From contig JBCAML010000018.1 in NCBI GenBank assembly GCA_038503075.1, positions 124,001 through 188,000 of the forward strand: a stretch of 64,000 nucleotides of DNA, given 5' to 3'. Made by a program: the position numbers and the translations under genes. Numbering within the stretch: the stretch's first letter is position 1; the number at the start of each line of letters is the position of its first letter. The notes beneath the pieces are model-generated. The model had not been told where the DNA came from, searched no databases, and worked only from the letters and a program-made list of their open reading frames with translations. Below are positions 10,501-20,495 of this stretch, one piece after another. Source of the stretch: Gyromitra esculenta. Lineage: Eukaryota; Ascomycota; Pezizomycetes; Pezizales; Discinaceae.

Positions 10501-11214
10501 CCCATCGCCGAATTCGCTGCCAATAACCAAGAATCCGCTAGCACTAAGGCTACACCCTTCTTTGCCAATTACGGCTATCACCCCCGCTTCGATACTTCTA
10601 TCGTCCCTAATGACCGTTCTCCCCAGACCCTCGATGCTGATCGTTTCGCCTCCAAGATGGAAGAGCTTAGGGACTTCCTCCGAGTACAGATGAGGACAGC
10701 TCAAGACATCTTCGAGTCAAGTACAAATCGACACCGTACTCCTGCTCCATCATTCAGGGAAAAAGATGAAGTGTTCGTGTCGATGAAGAACATGAGGACA
10801 ACGCGGAATTCAAGGAAGTTGGATTGGAAATGGAGTGGCCCTTTCCCAGTAAAACGTGTCATTTCAGCTCATGCCTACGAAGTTGACCTCCCAAGATCGA
10901 TGAAGTATCATCCTGTGTTCCATGTTTCGTTGATCAAAGCAGCTCCTACAGACCCACTTCCCGGTCAAATCATTATGCCGCCCCCGCCAGTTCAAGTTAA
11001 TGATCACGAGGAATACCTTGTTGAAGCTATTTTAGATTCCCGTTTGTACCGTGGAAAACTTCAATACTTGGTCGAATGGACTGGCTATGCACTACCCACC
11101 TGGGAACCTGCGGAGTACCATGAAGAGACGGAAGCTGTAGATTCCTTCCACCAACGATATCCGGATAAACCAAGGAAAGGAGTGATTGGTGTTCGCAGGA
11201 GCTCACGGCTATGA
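7534..11214 (+). CDS. Intact Pol polyprotein of element A with chromodomain
   Basis: About 1226 codons open from the -1 frameshift site to TGA at 11212-11214. Approximate codon positions from 7534: aspartic protease LLDTGASG near 58; RT with YLDD near 417; RNase H (ESDASDF) near 565; integrase HHCC-type zinc finger near 800-830; DDE core with MDFVTGLPES, SDRGTQF and TDGQTERLN near 866-965; GPY module; chromodomain starting EYLVEAILDS near 1158 and including LVEWTGYALPTWEP. The chromodomain places it among chromoviruses, where that domain is known to direct integration to marked chromatin. All catalytic motifs look intact. It is the only gypsy pol in the window without a stop or insertion. Confidence 0.95.
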   Translation, partial: LVQPESPCDPALVSFSSLSAFSISGFSVSDVCVEDNLDGEHFVVSCSLSHQNKIIKTHALLDTGASGFAFIDENFVRHHSLPLSPLKTPRQLEVIDGRTIASGDITNLCHLELSIQQHNEKAPFFVTKLGHYPLVLGIPWMNLHDVHLQFANKSIEFNSEFCTTHCAPKQPVVSVAAIPPPAKLNAAFIGAASFRMLARKKGIQVYSMSLYEINKVLDSKTTKEEWRQRIPAEYHGYLDMFDKAKAQGLPPRRPYDHRITLQEGKEPPFGPLYGMSRDELLVLKKYIEDNLEKGFIRASSSSAGSPVLFAAKPDGSLRLCVDYRGLNALTVKDRYTSPLVKETLDRLAKAQWYSKLDLRDGFHQIRIAEGEEWKTAFRTRYGLYEYMVMPFGLTNAPGTFQRFVNDSLREYLDLFCTAYLDDILIYSDTFAEHKIHVRKVLDALKANNILLKPEKCEFHVQSIKYLGLILTPEGIKMDEEKLKAVRDWNRPKCIKDVQAFLGFANFYRRFILGFSRLAAPLTAFTKKGTVFEWTVEAELAFEALKDAFTKAPVLIHFDPRKKIFVESDASDFVSGGVLSQLDDNGILHPVAFFSKKHSPAECNYEIYDKELLAIIRCFEEWRPELEGSELPISVITDHKNLEYFMTTKQLNRRQVRWAEYLSRFDFVITYRPGVQGGKPDALTRRSGDLPEEGDERLQHQHQVVLKEKNLDPKLSLFSGSLLNEPAELDATLETLMNQGYNADPFPQKILLALRNGERQSKEITLGDCTKMNGRLFYRQRLYIPDHDPLRLLILQRYHDAPSAGHPGREKSFELISRYFYWPKMREYIGRYTRNCHICRRAKPSTIGTHGVLKPLPIPNRPWEELSMDFVTGLPESNGFDAIMVIVDRLSKMRHLIPCSTTVNAEQTSELYLQNVWKLHGLPSHITSDRGTQFTAKFWKHLCQRLNIAARMSTSFHPETDGQTERLNAVMEQYLRCYVSYQQDDWSKWLPIAEFAANNQESASTKATPFFANYGYHPRFDTSIVPNDRSPQTLDADRFASKMEELRDFLRVQMRTAQDIFESSTNRHRTPAPSFREKDEVFVSMKNMRTTRNSRKLDWKWSGPFPVKRVISAHAYEVDLPRSMKYHPVFHVSLIKAAPTDPLPGQIIMPPPPVQVNDHEEYLVEAILDSRLYRGKLQYLVEWTGYALPTWEPAEYHEETEAVDSFHQRYPDKPRKGVIGVRRSSRL

Positions 11215-11225
11215 GGGGGGGCTAC

Positions 11226-11636
11226 TTTTATGGATGGATGTTATGTTGATCGGTTAGGTACATGGGTACATGGTTGTCGGGTTTCGTTGTTGTTCTTTGT
11301 GTTTCTATGAGTTTCTCGTTACAATGAGTCATGTCTTTGTCATCGAAAGGGTTGGAACGTGGTATATAAGCGAAGGGATTTCCCCTCATCTTGTACTTTT
11401 CCTTCTTCTTTCTTTAAGCAACGTCTTCTATTGTACACTCTCTGTATCTTACGAATACAACCTCAGATTACACCTCGTAATCTTTCGCCGTCGCCGTCTT
11501 CAAGTCATCATAACTTGAACCATTAGTAGAGCCTGTAGAATCTCCGTACCTTCTCCTGTCGTTGGTTTCTCGTTCAAGTAGCACAGCTTATCTCAGGGGA
11601 TACCTGAGAGCTTGACGAGAATCTCGCTCCTTGAGA
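11226..11636 (+). repeat. 3' LTR of element A
   Basis: A 411-bp LTR starting TTTTATGG and ending CCTTGAGA, preceded by the polypurine tract GAGGGGGGCTAC (11214-11225). It contains TATATAAG and then AAGCAACGT (11416-11424). It is close to the LTRs of element C. The copia integrase sequence continues at 11637. Confidence 0.92.
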
Positions 11637-13287
11637 TCGATCCTCAATTTCTACCAGCGAACGGAGTTAGCAAAAACTGCACAGACTCTCTTCTTGGAAA
11701 ATCAAAACGACTACCTGTCACCGGACCAGTTAGCACTACCAAAGCTCCATTAGAACTCATCCACTCTGATCTCAGCGGACGATTTTCACTTGACGCTCGC
11801 GGAGGCTTTCGCTACTACATCACCTTTATTGACAATTATACTCGGTACACCCATGTCTACCTGCTTAAAACTAAGGACGGAGCAATACAAGCATTCAAAA
11901 CCTATGTTTCACAGGTGGAAAATGCTCAAAACACCAAAGTCAAAAGATTCAGGAGTGATAGGGAAGGTGAGTATATGGGAAAAGAATTCATGCAATTCCT
12001 CGAATCAAAAGGAATAATTAGCGAACCAACAACCTCCTACTCCCATCAGTCTAATGGAGTAGCAGAAAGGTACAATCAAACCATAGGAACCATGATCAGA
12101 GTAGCTTTCATATCCTCCGGACTCCCGAAGAATCTTTGGGGTGAAGCAGTAAGTATGATGGTACACGTGAAAAATCGTCTTCCACACTCTTTTCTTCCAG
12201 TTACCCCGTTTGAAGCCTTTTTCGGAAAGAAACCCTCAATCGCATACTTCAGAACTTTCGGGGATACTGGATACTCCCATATATCCGAAGAAGCCCGACC
12301 TGCCGGCACAAAACTCGAACCTAGAGCTGTTGAGGTTAGAATCTGCGGATATGGACTAAGCCAAGGTATTTACCGAGTCTACGACCCTGCTAAGCAAAGA
12401 GTTTTCATATCTCGAAATGTTCGTTTTCCCAGTCCATCGACAGGGGAAGATATCGTTAGAAACTCAGGGGAAGTAGATGAATCCGAAAGCGAAAAAGACG
12501 AGGACAACAACGACGAAGAAACAGAGAAGAAAGAAGAGAAAGCAGAGGACATTCTGATACCAAAGGAACTTCCAGGATCATTTGTGGAATCACCTATCGC
12601 CTCCAGAACGTCGAAAACAGAACCTACCAAATCACCTATCTCAAGCGACGATGAGCTAACGGACGACGAAGAAGTTCAACAACTCCTCAGAGAAGCAGAA
12701 GAACGACTACCACCCCTCGAAGACCCTGTTTCACGGATGGAAGATAATAGGTTGGGGATAATGGGTTGGTTTTATGGATTGATTTCAGATAATGAGTCGT
12801 GGTTTGGTTGTTGGCTGTATTGTTGCTTGGGTGGTGGTACAATCTCTTTGTTGCTCGGTTATTTTTCGGTTATAAGTTTATTAAGGAAAAGCGGGGTATT
12901 TAAGTAATGGACTTCGGTCATTTTTGTCTCTTCTTCTTCTTCTTTCCTTAAGCAACGTTCTCGTTTCACTTCTCTTGTATCAAGTCACAATCTCACTTTG
13001 ATTCTACCTCAGAATCCTCGCTGTCGCTGTAGACCACCGCCGATACTTCGCCTTGAAGTATATCCATCGTAGGACCTGTAGAAAACCCTGCACTCTTCGA
13101 ACGTGTTGATACCTCACTTAAGTAGCACTGCTCACCTCCGGGGATACCGAAGGGCTTAAACAAGGGACTCAACCGTGAGACCCTGTTAGCGACAATGAAT
13201 TCCTCAGACTAAGAAGAGACTCTCCCTTAAGCTCAAATATCTTCGACGATCCACCCCAATCCTCCTTAAGATCACTTGGCCCAAACG
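11637..13287 (+). pseudogene. Ty1/copia integrase region, interrupted by a solo LTR
   Basis: The copia Pol is open from 11637 to 12728 and, once the solo LTR 12729-13180 and one TSD copy are removed, continues in phase from 13186 to 13287. Visible features are the end of the GAG-pre-integrase region, the integrase core (HSDLSGRF, DNYTRYTHVYLL, RSDREGEYMGKEF, SHQSNGVAERYNQT: the D-D-E set), and an acidic Ser/Glu-rich linker toward the RT. The 5' part (LTR, Gag, protease) lies left of element A, off the window. The next copia piece (RT) is on the minus strand at 15455-16156 because of an inversion. Joining across the C insertion leaves a one-base frame offset, so there is also an old frameshift. 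Confidence 0.9.
12729..13180 (+). repeat. Solo gypsy LTR in copia integrase
   Basis: A 452-bp LTR, TTTCACGG...CCGTGAGA, flanked by the 5-bp TSD CCCTG (12724-12728, 13181-13185). It contains GGTATTTAAG and AAGCAACGT. No internal sequence remains, so it is an LTR-LTR recombination product. Confidence 0.93.
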
Positions 13288-13698
13288 TTTCATGGATAAC
13301 TGTTTTCGTTGGTTCGTCAGGTATAGGGGTATAAGGTTGTTGTGTTACGTTGTTGTTCCTTGTGTTTCTTTGGGTTTCCGTTGCAGTGAGTCAAGTCTTT
13401 GTCATCGAACGAGTTGGAATGTGGTATATAAGCGAAGGGATTTCCCCTCTTGTTGTACTTTTCCTTCTTCTTTCTTTAAGCAACGTCTTCTATTGTACAC
13501 TCATTGTATCTTACGAATACAACCTCGGATTACACCTCGTAATCTTTCGCCGTCGCCGTCTTCAAGTCATCATAACTTGAACCACTAGTAGAGCCTGTAG
13601 AATCTTCGTACATTTTCCTGTCGTTGGTTTCTCGTTCAAGTAGCACTGCTTATCTCGGGGGATACCTGAGAGCTTGACGAGAATCTCGCTCCTTGAGA
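13288..13698 (+). repeat. 5' LTR of element C
   Basis: A 411-bp LTR, TTTCATGG...CCTTGAGA, with TATATA at 13425-13430 and AAGCAACGT at 13478-13486. The left TSD AAACG is at 13283-13287. Confidence 0.93.
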
Positions 13699-13709
13699 TT
13701 ACGTTGCTT
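13699..13709 (+). promoter_or_regulatory. Self-priming PBS of element C
   Basis: TTACGTTGCTT directly after the LTR. The core ACGTTGCTT (13701-13709) is complementary to AAGCAACGT at 13478-13486, about 53 bp after the TATA box, where the transcript 5' end would be expected. Confidence 0.75.
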
Positions 13710-13755
13710 CCATATCTACACCCTCTACCAATACCCGTTTACTTCCGACGCCATC

Positions 13756-14580
13756 ATGAGCAACCCCGCTCCCGCCCCCTGGACCTTCCCTACCTTTGAG
13801 AATTTCCAAGCCGCCGCCAATGCCGACCTCGCCTCCGCCTACGAGGAAATCCACTCGCACTACCAACAACGAGTAGATAACCTCACCTACGCAGACCTGC
13901 AACTTGAGGAAGCTACTCAAGAGAGAAATAACATGACGGCCAGGTTCAATACCTGCCAATCCCAGTTGCAGGCAGCCGAAGCAGAAATCGCCCGTCTCCA
14001 AAACGCCGCCCCCCCACCACCTGCACCATCGCCGCCACCACCTCCTGCTCACACTCAAGGAGGCCGCTCAGATAAAATGCCTGACCCAGATAAGTTCAAT
14101 GGGTCTCGCAACAAACTCCCTGGGTTCGTTCTGCAACTCAGGTCAAAGCTCTCGGTTAACGCCGACCGCTTCTCCAACAGCAACAATATGATATTGTATG
14201 CTATTAGCCGTCTCGAGGGAGCCGCCCTCGAACAAATTCGCCACTCCGTCCTTTCTGACGGAACTACCACCTGGAACTCCGCCGCCGATTTGATCACCAC
14301 CTTGGAAACAGCCTTCGGCGATCCCGACCCTCTCAGTACCGCCCGCCGTGAGCTGCACCAACTCCGACAAGGGAAGCGAGATTTCTCCGCCTACCTTGCC
14401 GACTTTCAGCGCATCATGGGACGCCTTAACTATGATGAATCCGCAAAAAACGACGCTCTAGAATTCGGTATGTCAGACGAGTTAAAAGAGGCCGTAGTAA
14501 CCGTCGCCGAGTTCCCCACCACCTTCACTTCCCTCTGCGCCTTCCTTCTCCGCTTGGACAACCGCATCCGAGCAAGAAGG
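13756..14580 (+). pseudogene. Gag of element C, N-terminal half
   Basis: It starts at ATG 13756 (MSNPAPAPWTFPTF) and is open to 14580, where an LTR begins. It contains an N-terminal helical region with heptad-like Leu/Gln/Glu, a Pro-rich linker, and the conserved core DPDKFNGSRNKLPGFVLQLR. It ends in the codons for NRIRARR. The other half of the same Gag is on the opposite strand at 21803-22228, beginning with the same residues. The separation is explained by an LTR insertion followed by an inversion. Confidence 0.9.
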
Positions 14581-14997
14581 TCTCACGGTTGAGCTTCGAG
14601 TTAAGCCCTTCAGTATCCCGAAGGTGAGCAGTGCTACTTAATCAAAGGGACAACGCGTTCAAAGAGTGCGGCGTCTCTACAAGTTCTACTAAGGTCTATC
14701 TCAAGGCGAGATAAGTGCAGCAAGGTAGACAGCGACAGCGAAGATTCTGAGGTAGAATCAAGATGGTATTTGATAGTTACAGCAGAAGGTAACGAGAACG
14801 TTCTTAAGGAAAGAAGAGAAAAGAGTACAAAAATGTCTGAGATCCTTCGCTTAAATACCCCTCTTTCTCGTAACACAAGCCAACAATCCAACAACAACCG
14901 AAACCTAACCGAATAACAAAGCCATTATACCCAAAGGAAATTCTCCGTGAACACCAATCATTTCGACCTAACCCATTACCCAGTTCAATCCGTGAAA
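14581..14997 (-). repeat. LTR at left inversion breakpoint
   Basis: A 417-bp gypsy LTR (plus-strand edges TCTCACGG/CCGTGAAA). Left flank GAAGG (gag), right flank CCTGT (copia), so its two flanks do not match each other; each matches one flank of the LTR at 22229-22643. The self-priming core has lost one base. Confidence 0.92.
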
Positions 14998-16156
14998 CCT
15001 GTCATCCTAAATCTTTTCTCTAAATGAATAAAGATTTCTGTTTCCGCGTCGGAGTTTCACGGATGGAACTGGGTAATGGGCTAAGATGAAGTTGTTGGTA
15101 GTAAGCGAAGGGTTGCTGGAGTATAATGGCTTTGTTGTTTAGTTGCTTTTCGGTTGTTGTGAGATTGTTGTTTGTGTTACATGAAAGCGGGGTATTTAAG
15201 TGAAGGATTTTGGTCGTTCTTGTTTCTTTCTTCTTTCTCTCTTTAATCAACGTTCTCGTTTACCTTCTACTGTAATTGCTGAAATACTATCTTGGTTTTA
15301 TCTCAAAACCTTCGCTGTATCAGCTGTGAAACATCGCCGCTACTTCGCAACTTGTAGAAACATCGCACTCTTCGAACAAGCTAGAATCTCGCTTAAGTAG
15401 CACTGCTTACCTTCAGGGATACTGAAGGGTTTAATGAGAGACTAAGCCGTGAGACGGAGTAGCTGAAGAAGGATCCTAGGTCATCGACGAATGCCGCAAT
15501 GATTACCGTTCGTTCTTTATTGATAAAAATGCTCGGATCGAAATTCGTTTTGAGGATTCCTTTTTCTTCTAGTGCTTTGCATAGGATATCGTGCCAGGCG
15601 CGAGGAGATTGTTTGAGTCCATAGAGGGTTTTTCGGAGTTTTAGAACATTTCCGTTTCCTACTTCAAATCCCTTTGGTTGCTCTACCATGACAGTTTCCT
15701 TGATTGACGCATTAAGAAAAGCATTTTTAACATCCCTCTGCTTTGTCTTCCAATTTCGTTGGGGGAGTGTGGCTACAAGGGCAAAGATCATCCTTAGTGA
15801 TTCGTATCTGAAGACAGGGGAAAACGTCTCCTGATAGTCAATACCCTCCACCTGTGAAAATCCTCTGGCAACGAATCTTGCTTTGTGACGTAGTACCTCT
15901 CCTTCTGGTCCAAGTTTGAGAACAAAATGCCAACGAGATCCTACTACCTTCTTCCCTTCTGGTTGAGGGATTACTTCCCAGGTCTCGTTTGATACCAGTG
16001 CGTTGTATTCTTCCTCCATTGCTTCTTTCCACTCATCTGAGTCTTCTGCAGTGATTGCTTCCTTGTACGTATTGGGTTCCGTAAAGGTAAGATTTGCACT
16101 GGATCCGTATTTGTCAATGGGCTTCTTTAGACGGTTGGATCTGCGTAGAGACGTTT
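14998..16156 (-). pseudogene. Ty1/copia reverse transcriptase, inverted and interrupted
   Basis: On the minus strand from 16156 to 15455 and, after a solo LTR (15055-15454, TSD CGGAG), from 15054 to 14998. It encodes the linker LRRSNRLKKPIDKYG, then copia RT: GSRWHFVLKLGPEGE, ARGFSQVEGIDYQETFSPV, QRDVKNAFLNASI, LYGLKQSPRAWH and the active-site box FVDDL (usually YVDDL). After the LTR is removed the frame runs on through EIFIHLEKRFRMTGG and joins the RNase H part that now starts at 22644. The reading is open; it is broken only by insertions and the inversion. Confidence 0.9.
15055..15454 (+). repeat. Solo gypsy LTR in copia RT
   Basis: A 400-bp LTR, TTTCACGG...CCGTGAGA, with TSD CGGAG at 15050-15054 and 15455-15459. 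The self-priming core reads AATCAACGT (one change). Confidence 0.93.
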
Positions 16157-16567
16157 TCTCAAGGAGCGAGATTCTCGTCAAGCTCTCAGGTATCCCCCGA
16201 GATAAGCAGTGCTACTTGAACGAGAAACCAACGACAGGAAAATGTACGAAGATTCTACAGGCTCTACTAGTGGTTCAAGTTATGATGACTTGAAGACGGC
16301 GACGGCGAAAGATTACGAGGTGTAATCCGAGGTTGTATTCGTAAGATACAATGAGTGTACAATAGAAGACGTTGCTTAAAGAAAGAAGAAGGAAAAGTAC
16401 AACAAGAGGGGAAATCCCTTCGCTTATATACCACATTCCAACTCGTTCGATGACAAAGACTTGACTCACTGCAACGGAAACCCAAAGAAACACAAGGAAC
16501 AACAACGTAACACAACAACCTTGTACCCCTGTACCTGACGAACCAATGAAAACAGTTATCCATGAAA
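16157..16567 (-). repeat. 3' LTR of element C
   Basis: A 411-bp LTR with plus-strand edges TCTCAAGG/CCATGAAA. The outer TSD CGTTT (16152-16156) is the reverse complement of AAACG at 13283-13287. The polypurine tract of C abuts at 16568. Confidence 0.93.
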
Positions 16568-18092
16568 GTACCCCCTCCCTTATAGCCGTGAGCTCCTGCA
16601 AACACTAACCAGGCCTTCCTTGGGTTTATTCGGATATTGTTGGTGAAAGGCGTCCACCGCTTCAGTCTCCTTATGGTAATCAGCTGGCTCCCACGTGGGT
16701 AAGGCATAACCTGTCCATTCAACCAGATATTGCAGTTTCCCATGGCGAACACGAGAATCTAGGATACTCTCGACAAGGTATTCTTCGTGATCATTGACTT
16801 GGACCGGGGGTGGTGGTGGAATAATCTGACCCGGGAGTGGGTCAACAGGAGCAGCTTTGATTAGTGAAACATGAAATACCAGATGGTACTTCATTGACAT
16901 TGGTAACTCTACCTCGTATGCGTAAGCTGAAATTACTCGTTTAATCGGGAATGGGCCACTCCATTTCCAGTCCAATTTTCTCGAGTTCCTCGTTGTCCTC
17001 ATGTTTTTCATAGAAATGAAGACTTCATCCTTAACTTTGAACAAGGGAGCGGGAGTACGATGTTGGTTCGTACTTGATTCAAAGATGTCTTGAGCAGTTT
17101 TCATCTGTACTCGTAGGAAGTCTCTGAGTTCTTCCATTTTGGAGGCGAAGTCGTTGGCATCGAGGGTCTGGGGGGAGCGGTCATTAGGGACAATAGAGGT
17201 GTCAAACCGGGGATGATAGCCATAATTCGCGAAGAAAGGTATAGCCTTGGTACTAGCAGACTCTTGATTGTTGGCGGCAAACTCGGCAATGGGTAGCCAC
17301 TTCGACCAATCATCTTGCTGGTAGGACACATAACAACGGAGGTATTGTTCCATTACGGCATTAAGGTGTTCAGTTTGTCTGTCAGTCTCTGGATGAAAAG
17401 AGGTAGACATACGGGCAGCAATGTTCAAACGCTGGCAGAGATGTTTCCAAAACTTTGCTGTGAACTGCGTTCCCCTATCGGAGGTTAAGTGGGACGGGAG
17501 TCCATGGAGTTTCCAAACATTTTGGAGGTACAATTCGGCGGTTTGCTTGGCATTAACAGTAGTATTGCACGGAATAAGATGTCGCATCTTCGAGAGTCGG
17601 TCCACAACAACCATAATGGCGTCAAAGCCATTAGATTCTGGGAGGCCCGTGACAAAGTCCATTGACAACTCTTCCCAGGGGCGATTAGGGATTGGGAGTG
17701 GTTTTAGGACGCCATGGGTACCGAGGGTGCTTGGTTTAGCTCGTCGGCAAATATGACAATTCTGGGTATATCGTCCAATATATTCCCTCATCTTTGGCCA
17801 ATAAAAGTGTCTTGAGACGAGTTCGAAGGTTTTTTCTCTTCCCGGGTGGCCAGCGGAGGGGGCGTCGTGATGTCGTTGTAAGATGAGGATGCGAAGAGGA
17901 TCATGATCGGGAATATAGAGCTTTTGTCGATAGAAAAGGCGACCGTTGCTTTGAGTGCAGTCGCCTAGTGTAATTTCCTTGGATTGTCGTTCTCCATTTC
18001 TAAGCGCTAGAAGGATTTTTTGTGGAAATGGGTCAGCATTATATCCGTGGCTTATCAAGGTCTCAAGGGGGGCATCCAATTCAGCGGGTTCA

Positions 18093-18796
18093 TGTAAGAC
18101 CGGTACTTCTTACCGCACAGGAAATCTCCAAGAAGCTTTAGATAACAATCTAGACGCTATAACCTGCCCGGTTGCTATCCGCAACACAATACACAGGCGC
18201 AAGTCCTAACTGCTTCTTATGAACCGCTAAAAGATAACCATAGGGTTGAGGTAGGGATCGAGCAAAGTTCCGTGAAGAACTTCCAATAGTCAGGTTTTAA
18301 TAACTAACGCTGAAGGGCCAAGGACTTGCAGTAATTCACAAGTAAGAGAGTAAATTGCACGGAAGTGATTTTTGCTAGAAACAATATAATATTGATAAGG
18401 CTCGTTCTTCGTCGCTAATAATCGGGAAGAAGGTCCTTCTCAACGGTAGAACAATTTGGACTACTTATAGTAGTCAGCGTCGAATACAAAGGCTATGTAA
18501 TAACATGAACTAACATGAAGAAATCCCATAGACCCTGAACGCTTTCCTTTGCTCCTACCCTCTCATTATCGTATGGCGTGATTGTCGGAATTAACCGCGA
18601 TACGTATAAGCGAATCGGGGAAGTGTCGATCGAAAGAGTCGGCCATTGATGACACAAGGAAACCAAACATCCAATCCGAATCTTATTAATAATCAACCAA
18701 GATTAATAATAACCGACATGGTCGGGGATTGAATGCTAGTCCATATGTGTGCATCGTGTAAGTCGTAACTCAAGTCGTAATACCAATAGTATAACA
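18093..18796. mobile_element. 704-bp TG...CA insertion of unknown family
   Basis: It starts TGTAAGACC and ends AGTATAACA, breaking the C pol codons for NEPAEL. Flanks GTTCA (18088-18092) and GTTCG (18797-18801) form a 5-bp TSD with one change; uninterrupted pol sequence supports GTTCG as original. TG/CA ends and a 5-bp TSD suggest a solo LTR of a family not otherwise present in this window. No coding sequence was recognised inside. Confidence 0.65.
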
Positions 18797-19413
18797 GTTC
18801 GTTTGATAAAGAACCCGAAAACAAACTCAGCTTGGGGTCCAAATTCTTTTCCTTCAAGACTACTTGGTGTTGATGTTGTAGTCTTTCATCCCCTTCTTCA
18901 GGGAGATCTCCCGATCTCCGAGTCAATGCGTCCGGCTTTCCTCCCTGCGTTCCCGGTCTGTACGTAATGACAAAGTCGAAACGTGAAAGGTATTCTGCCC
19001 ATCTGACTTGTCTTCAGTTTAATTGCTTGGTGGTCATAAAGTACTCCAAGTTTTTGTGATCCGTGATGACGGAGATGGGGAGTTCTGATCCTTCGAGCTC
19101 GGGGCGCCACTCTTCAAAGCAACGGATAATGGCTAGCAATTCTTTGTCATAGATCTCATAATTACATTCAGCAGGTGAGTGTTTTTTAGAGAAGAAAGCC
19201 ACGGGATGGAGTATGCCTTGATCGTCGAGCTGTGAGAGGACACCACCGGAGACAAAGTCGGAAGCATCGGATTCGAAGAAGATCTTTTTCTTGGGGTCGA
19301 AGTGGATGAGTACAGGGGCTTTAGTGAATGCATCTTTAAGAGCTTCGAAAGCAAGTTCGGCCTCAATGGTCCATTCAAAAACAATGCCTTTTTTCGTAAA
19401 GGCGGTGAGAGGG

Positions 19414-19829
19414 TCTCACGGTCCAGTCCCAGTCTAAGCCCTTCTGTATCCCAGAAGGTGAGCGGAGCTACTTAAACGAGAACTGTTGCGATAAGAACGA
19501 CGAAGTTGTCTACAAGTCCTACGTGGGTCTAACTCCAGGCGAGTTAAGTGTGAGAGTGTTTCTACAGCGACAGCGACCGCGAGGATTCTGAAGTAGAATC
19601 GAGATAGTATTAAAACAATACCGAAGAAGTAAACTGAGAACGTTGCTTAAGAAAAGAAGAAAGAAACCGTAACAACCGTCTAAGATCCATCCCTTATATA
19701 CCCCGCAATCCTTCTCGTGACTCATAACCGAAACACAGCCGAACAACAAAGACATTATATAGAAAACCATCGTTCGTTGCAACCGTTACTTCCCGAACCC
19801 TAACCCATCATTCCACTTCATCCGTGAAA
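19414..19829 (-). repeat. Solo gypsy LTR in C pol (RNase H region)
   Basis: A 416-bp LTR, plus-strand TCTCACGG...CCGTGAAA, TSD GAGGG at 19409-19413 and 19830-19834. Same subfamily as the B0 LTR (216-630); self-priming core intact. Confidence 0.93.
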
Positions 19830-20086
19830 GAGGGGCGGCAAGGCGAGAAAATCCCAAGATAAATCTACGGTAAAAGTTTGCGAAACCGAGGAAGGCTTGT
19901 ACGTCTTTAATTGACTTTGGGCGATTCCAGTCTCGGACGGCTTTTAACTTATCCTCGTCCATCTTGATACCTTCTGGGGTAAGGATTAGGCCTAGGTATT
20001 TGATGGACTGCACATGGAATTCACACTTCTCAGGTTTGAGAAGGATGTTATTGGCTTTAAGGGCATCGAGGACCTGTCTGACGTAA

Positions 20087-20495
20087 TCTCACGGTTCAGT
20101 CTCTCGTTAAGCCCTTCAGTATCCCTGAAGGTGAGCAGTGCTACTTAAGCGAGATACTAACTCGTTCAAAGAGTGCAGTGTTTCTACAAGTTCTACGGAA
20201 GGTATACTTCAAGGCGAAGTATCGACGATGTCTCACAGCGACAGCGAGGGTTCTGAGATAGAACCGAGGTAGTATTGAGATAATACAGGTAGAAGTGAAC
20301 GAGAACGTTGCTTAAGGAGAGAAGAAGAAGAAGAGTAACAAGAGCGACCGAAATCCCCCGCTTAAATACCCCGCTTTCCTTAACAAAACTTATAACCGAA
20401 AAATAGCCGAGCAACAAAGAGATTGTACAACCATCCAAACAACGATACGACTAACAACCAAACCACGACTCGTTACCCAAAATCAATCCATGAAA
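20087..20495 (-). repeat. Solo gypsy LTR in C pol (RT region), with two extra bases
   Basis: A 409-bp LTR, plus-strand TCTCACGG...CCATGAAA. The TSD GACGT (20080-20084 and 20496-20500) is separated from the left LTR edge by AA, the two bases that normally lie between LTR and PBS core in this family. Confidence 0.9.

Larger units (their letters stand above)
631..11636 (+). mobile_element. Ty3/gypsy chromovirus A, split by nested elements B0 and B1
   Basis: Element A reads on the plus strand: gag middle (631-1194), gag end (7106-7537), pol (7534-11214) and 3' LTR (11226-11636). Its 5' LTR and gag start lie left of B0, outside the window. B1 (1195-7105) sits in its gag with TSD GCGAG. A is itself inserted in the copia integrase, which resumes at 11637 (TCGAT would be its TSD). 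Pol is uninterrupted, so A was killed by the gag insertions rather than by point mutation. Confidence 0.9.

Noticed and set aside
13292..13588. Open frames of 76-108 codons recurring inside the C and A LTRs
   Set aside because: They are LTR sequence repeated at each copy, cross the promoter/TATA region, and have no homology; the repetition reflects the LTR, not a gene.
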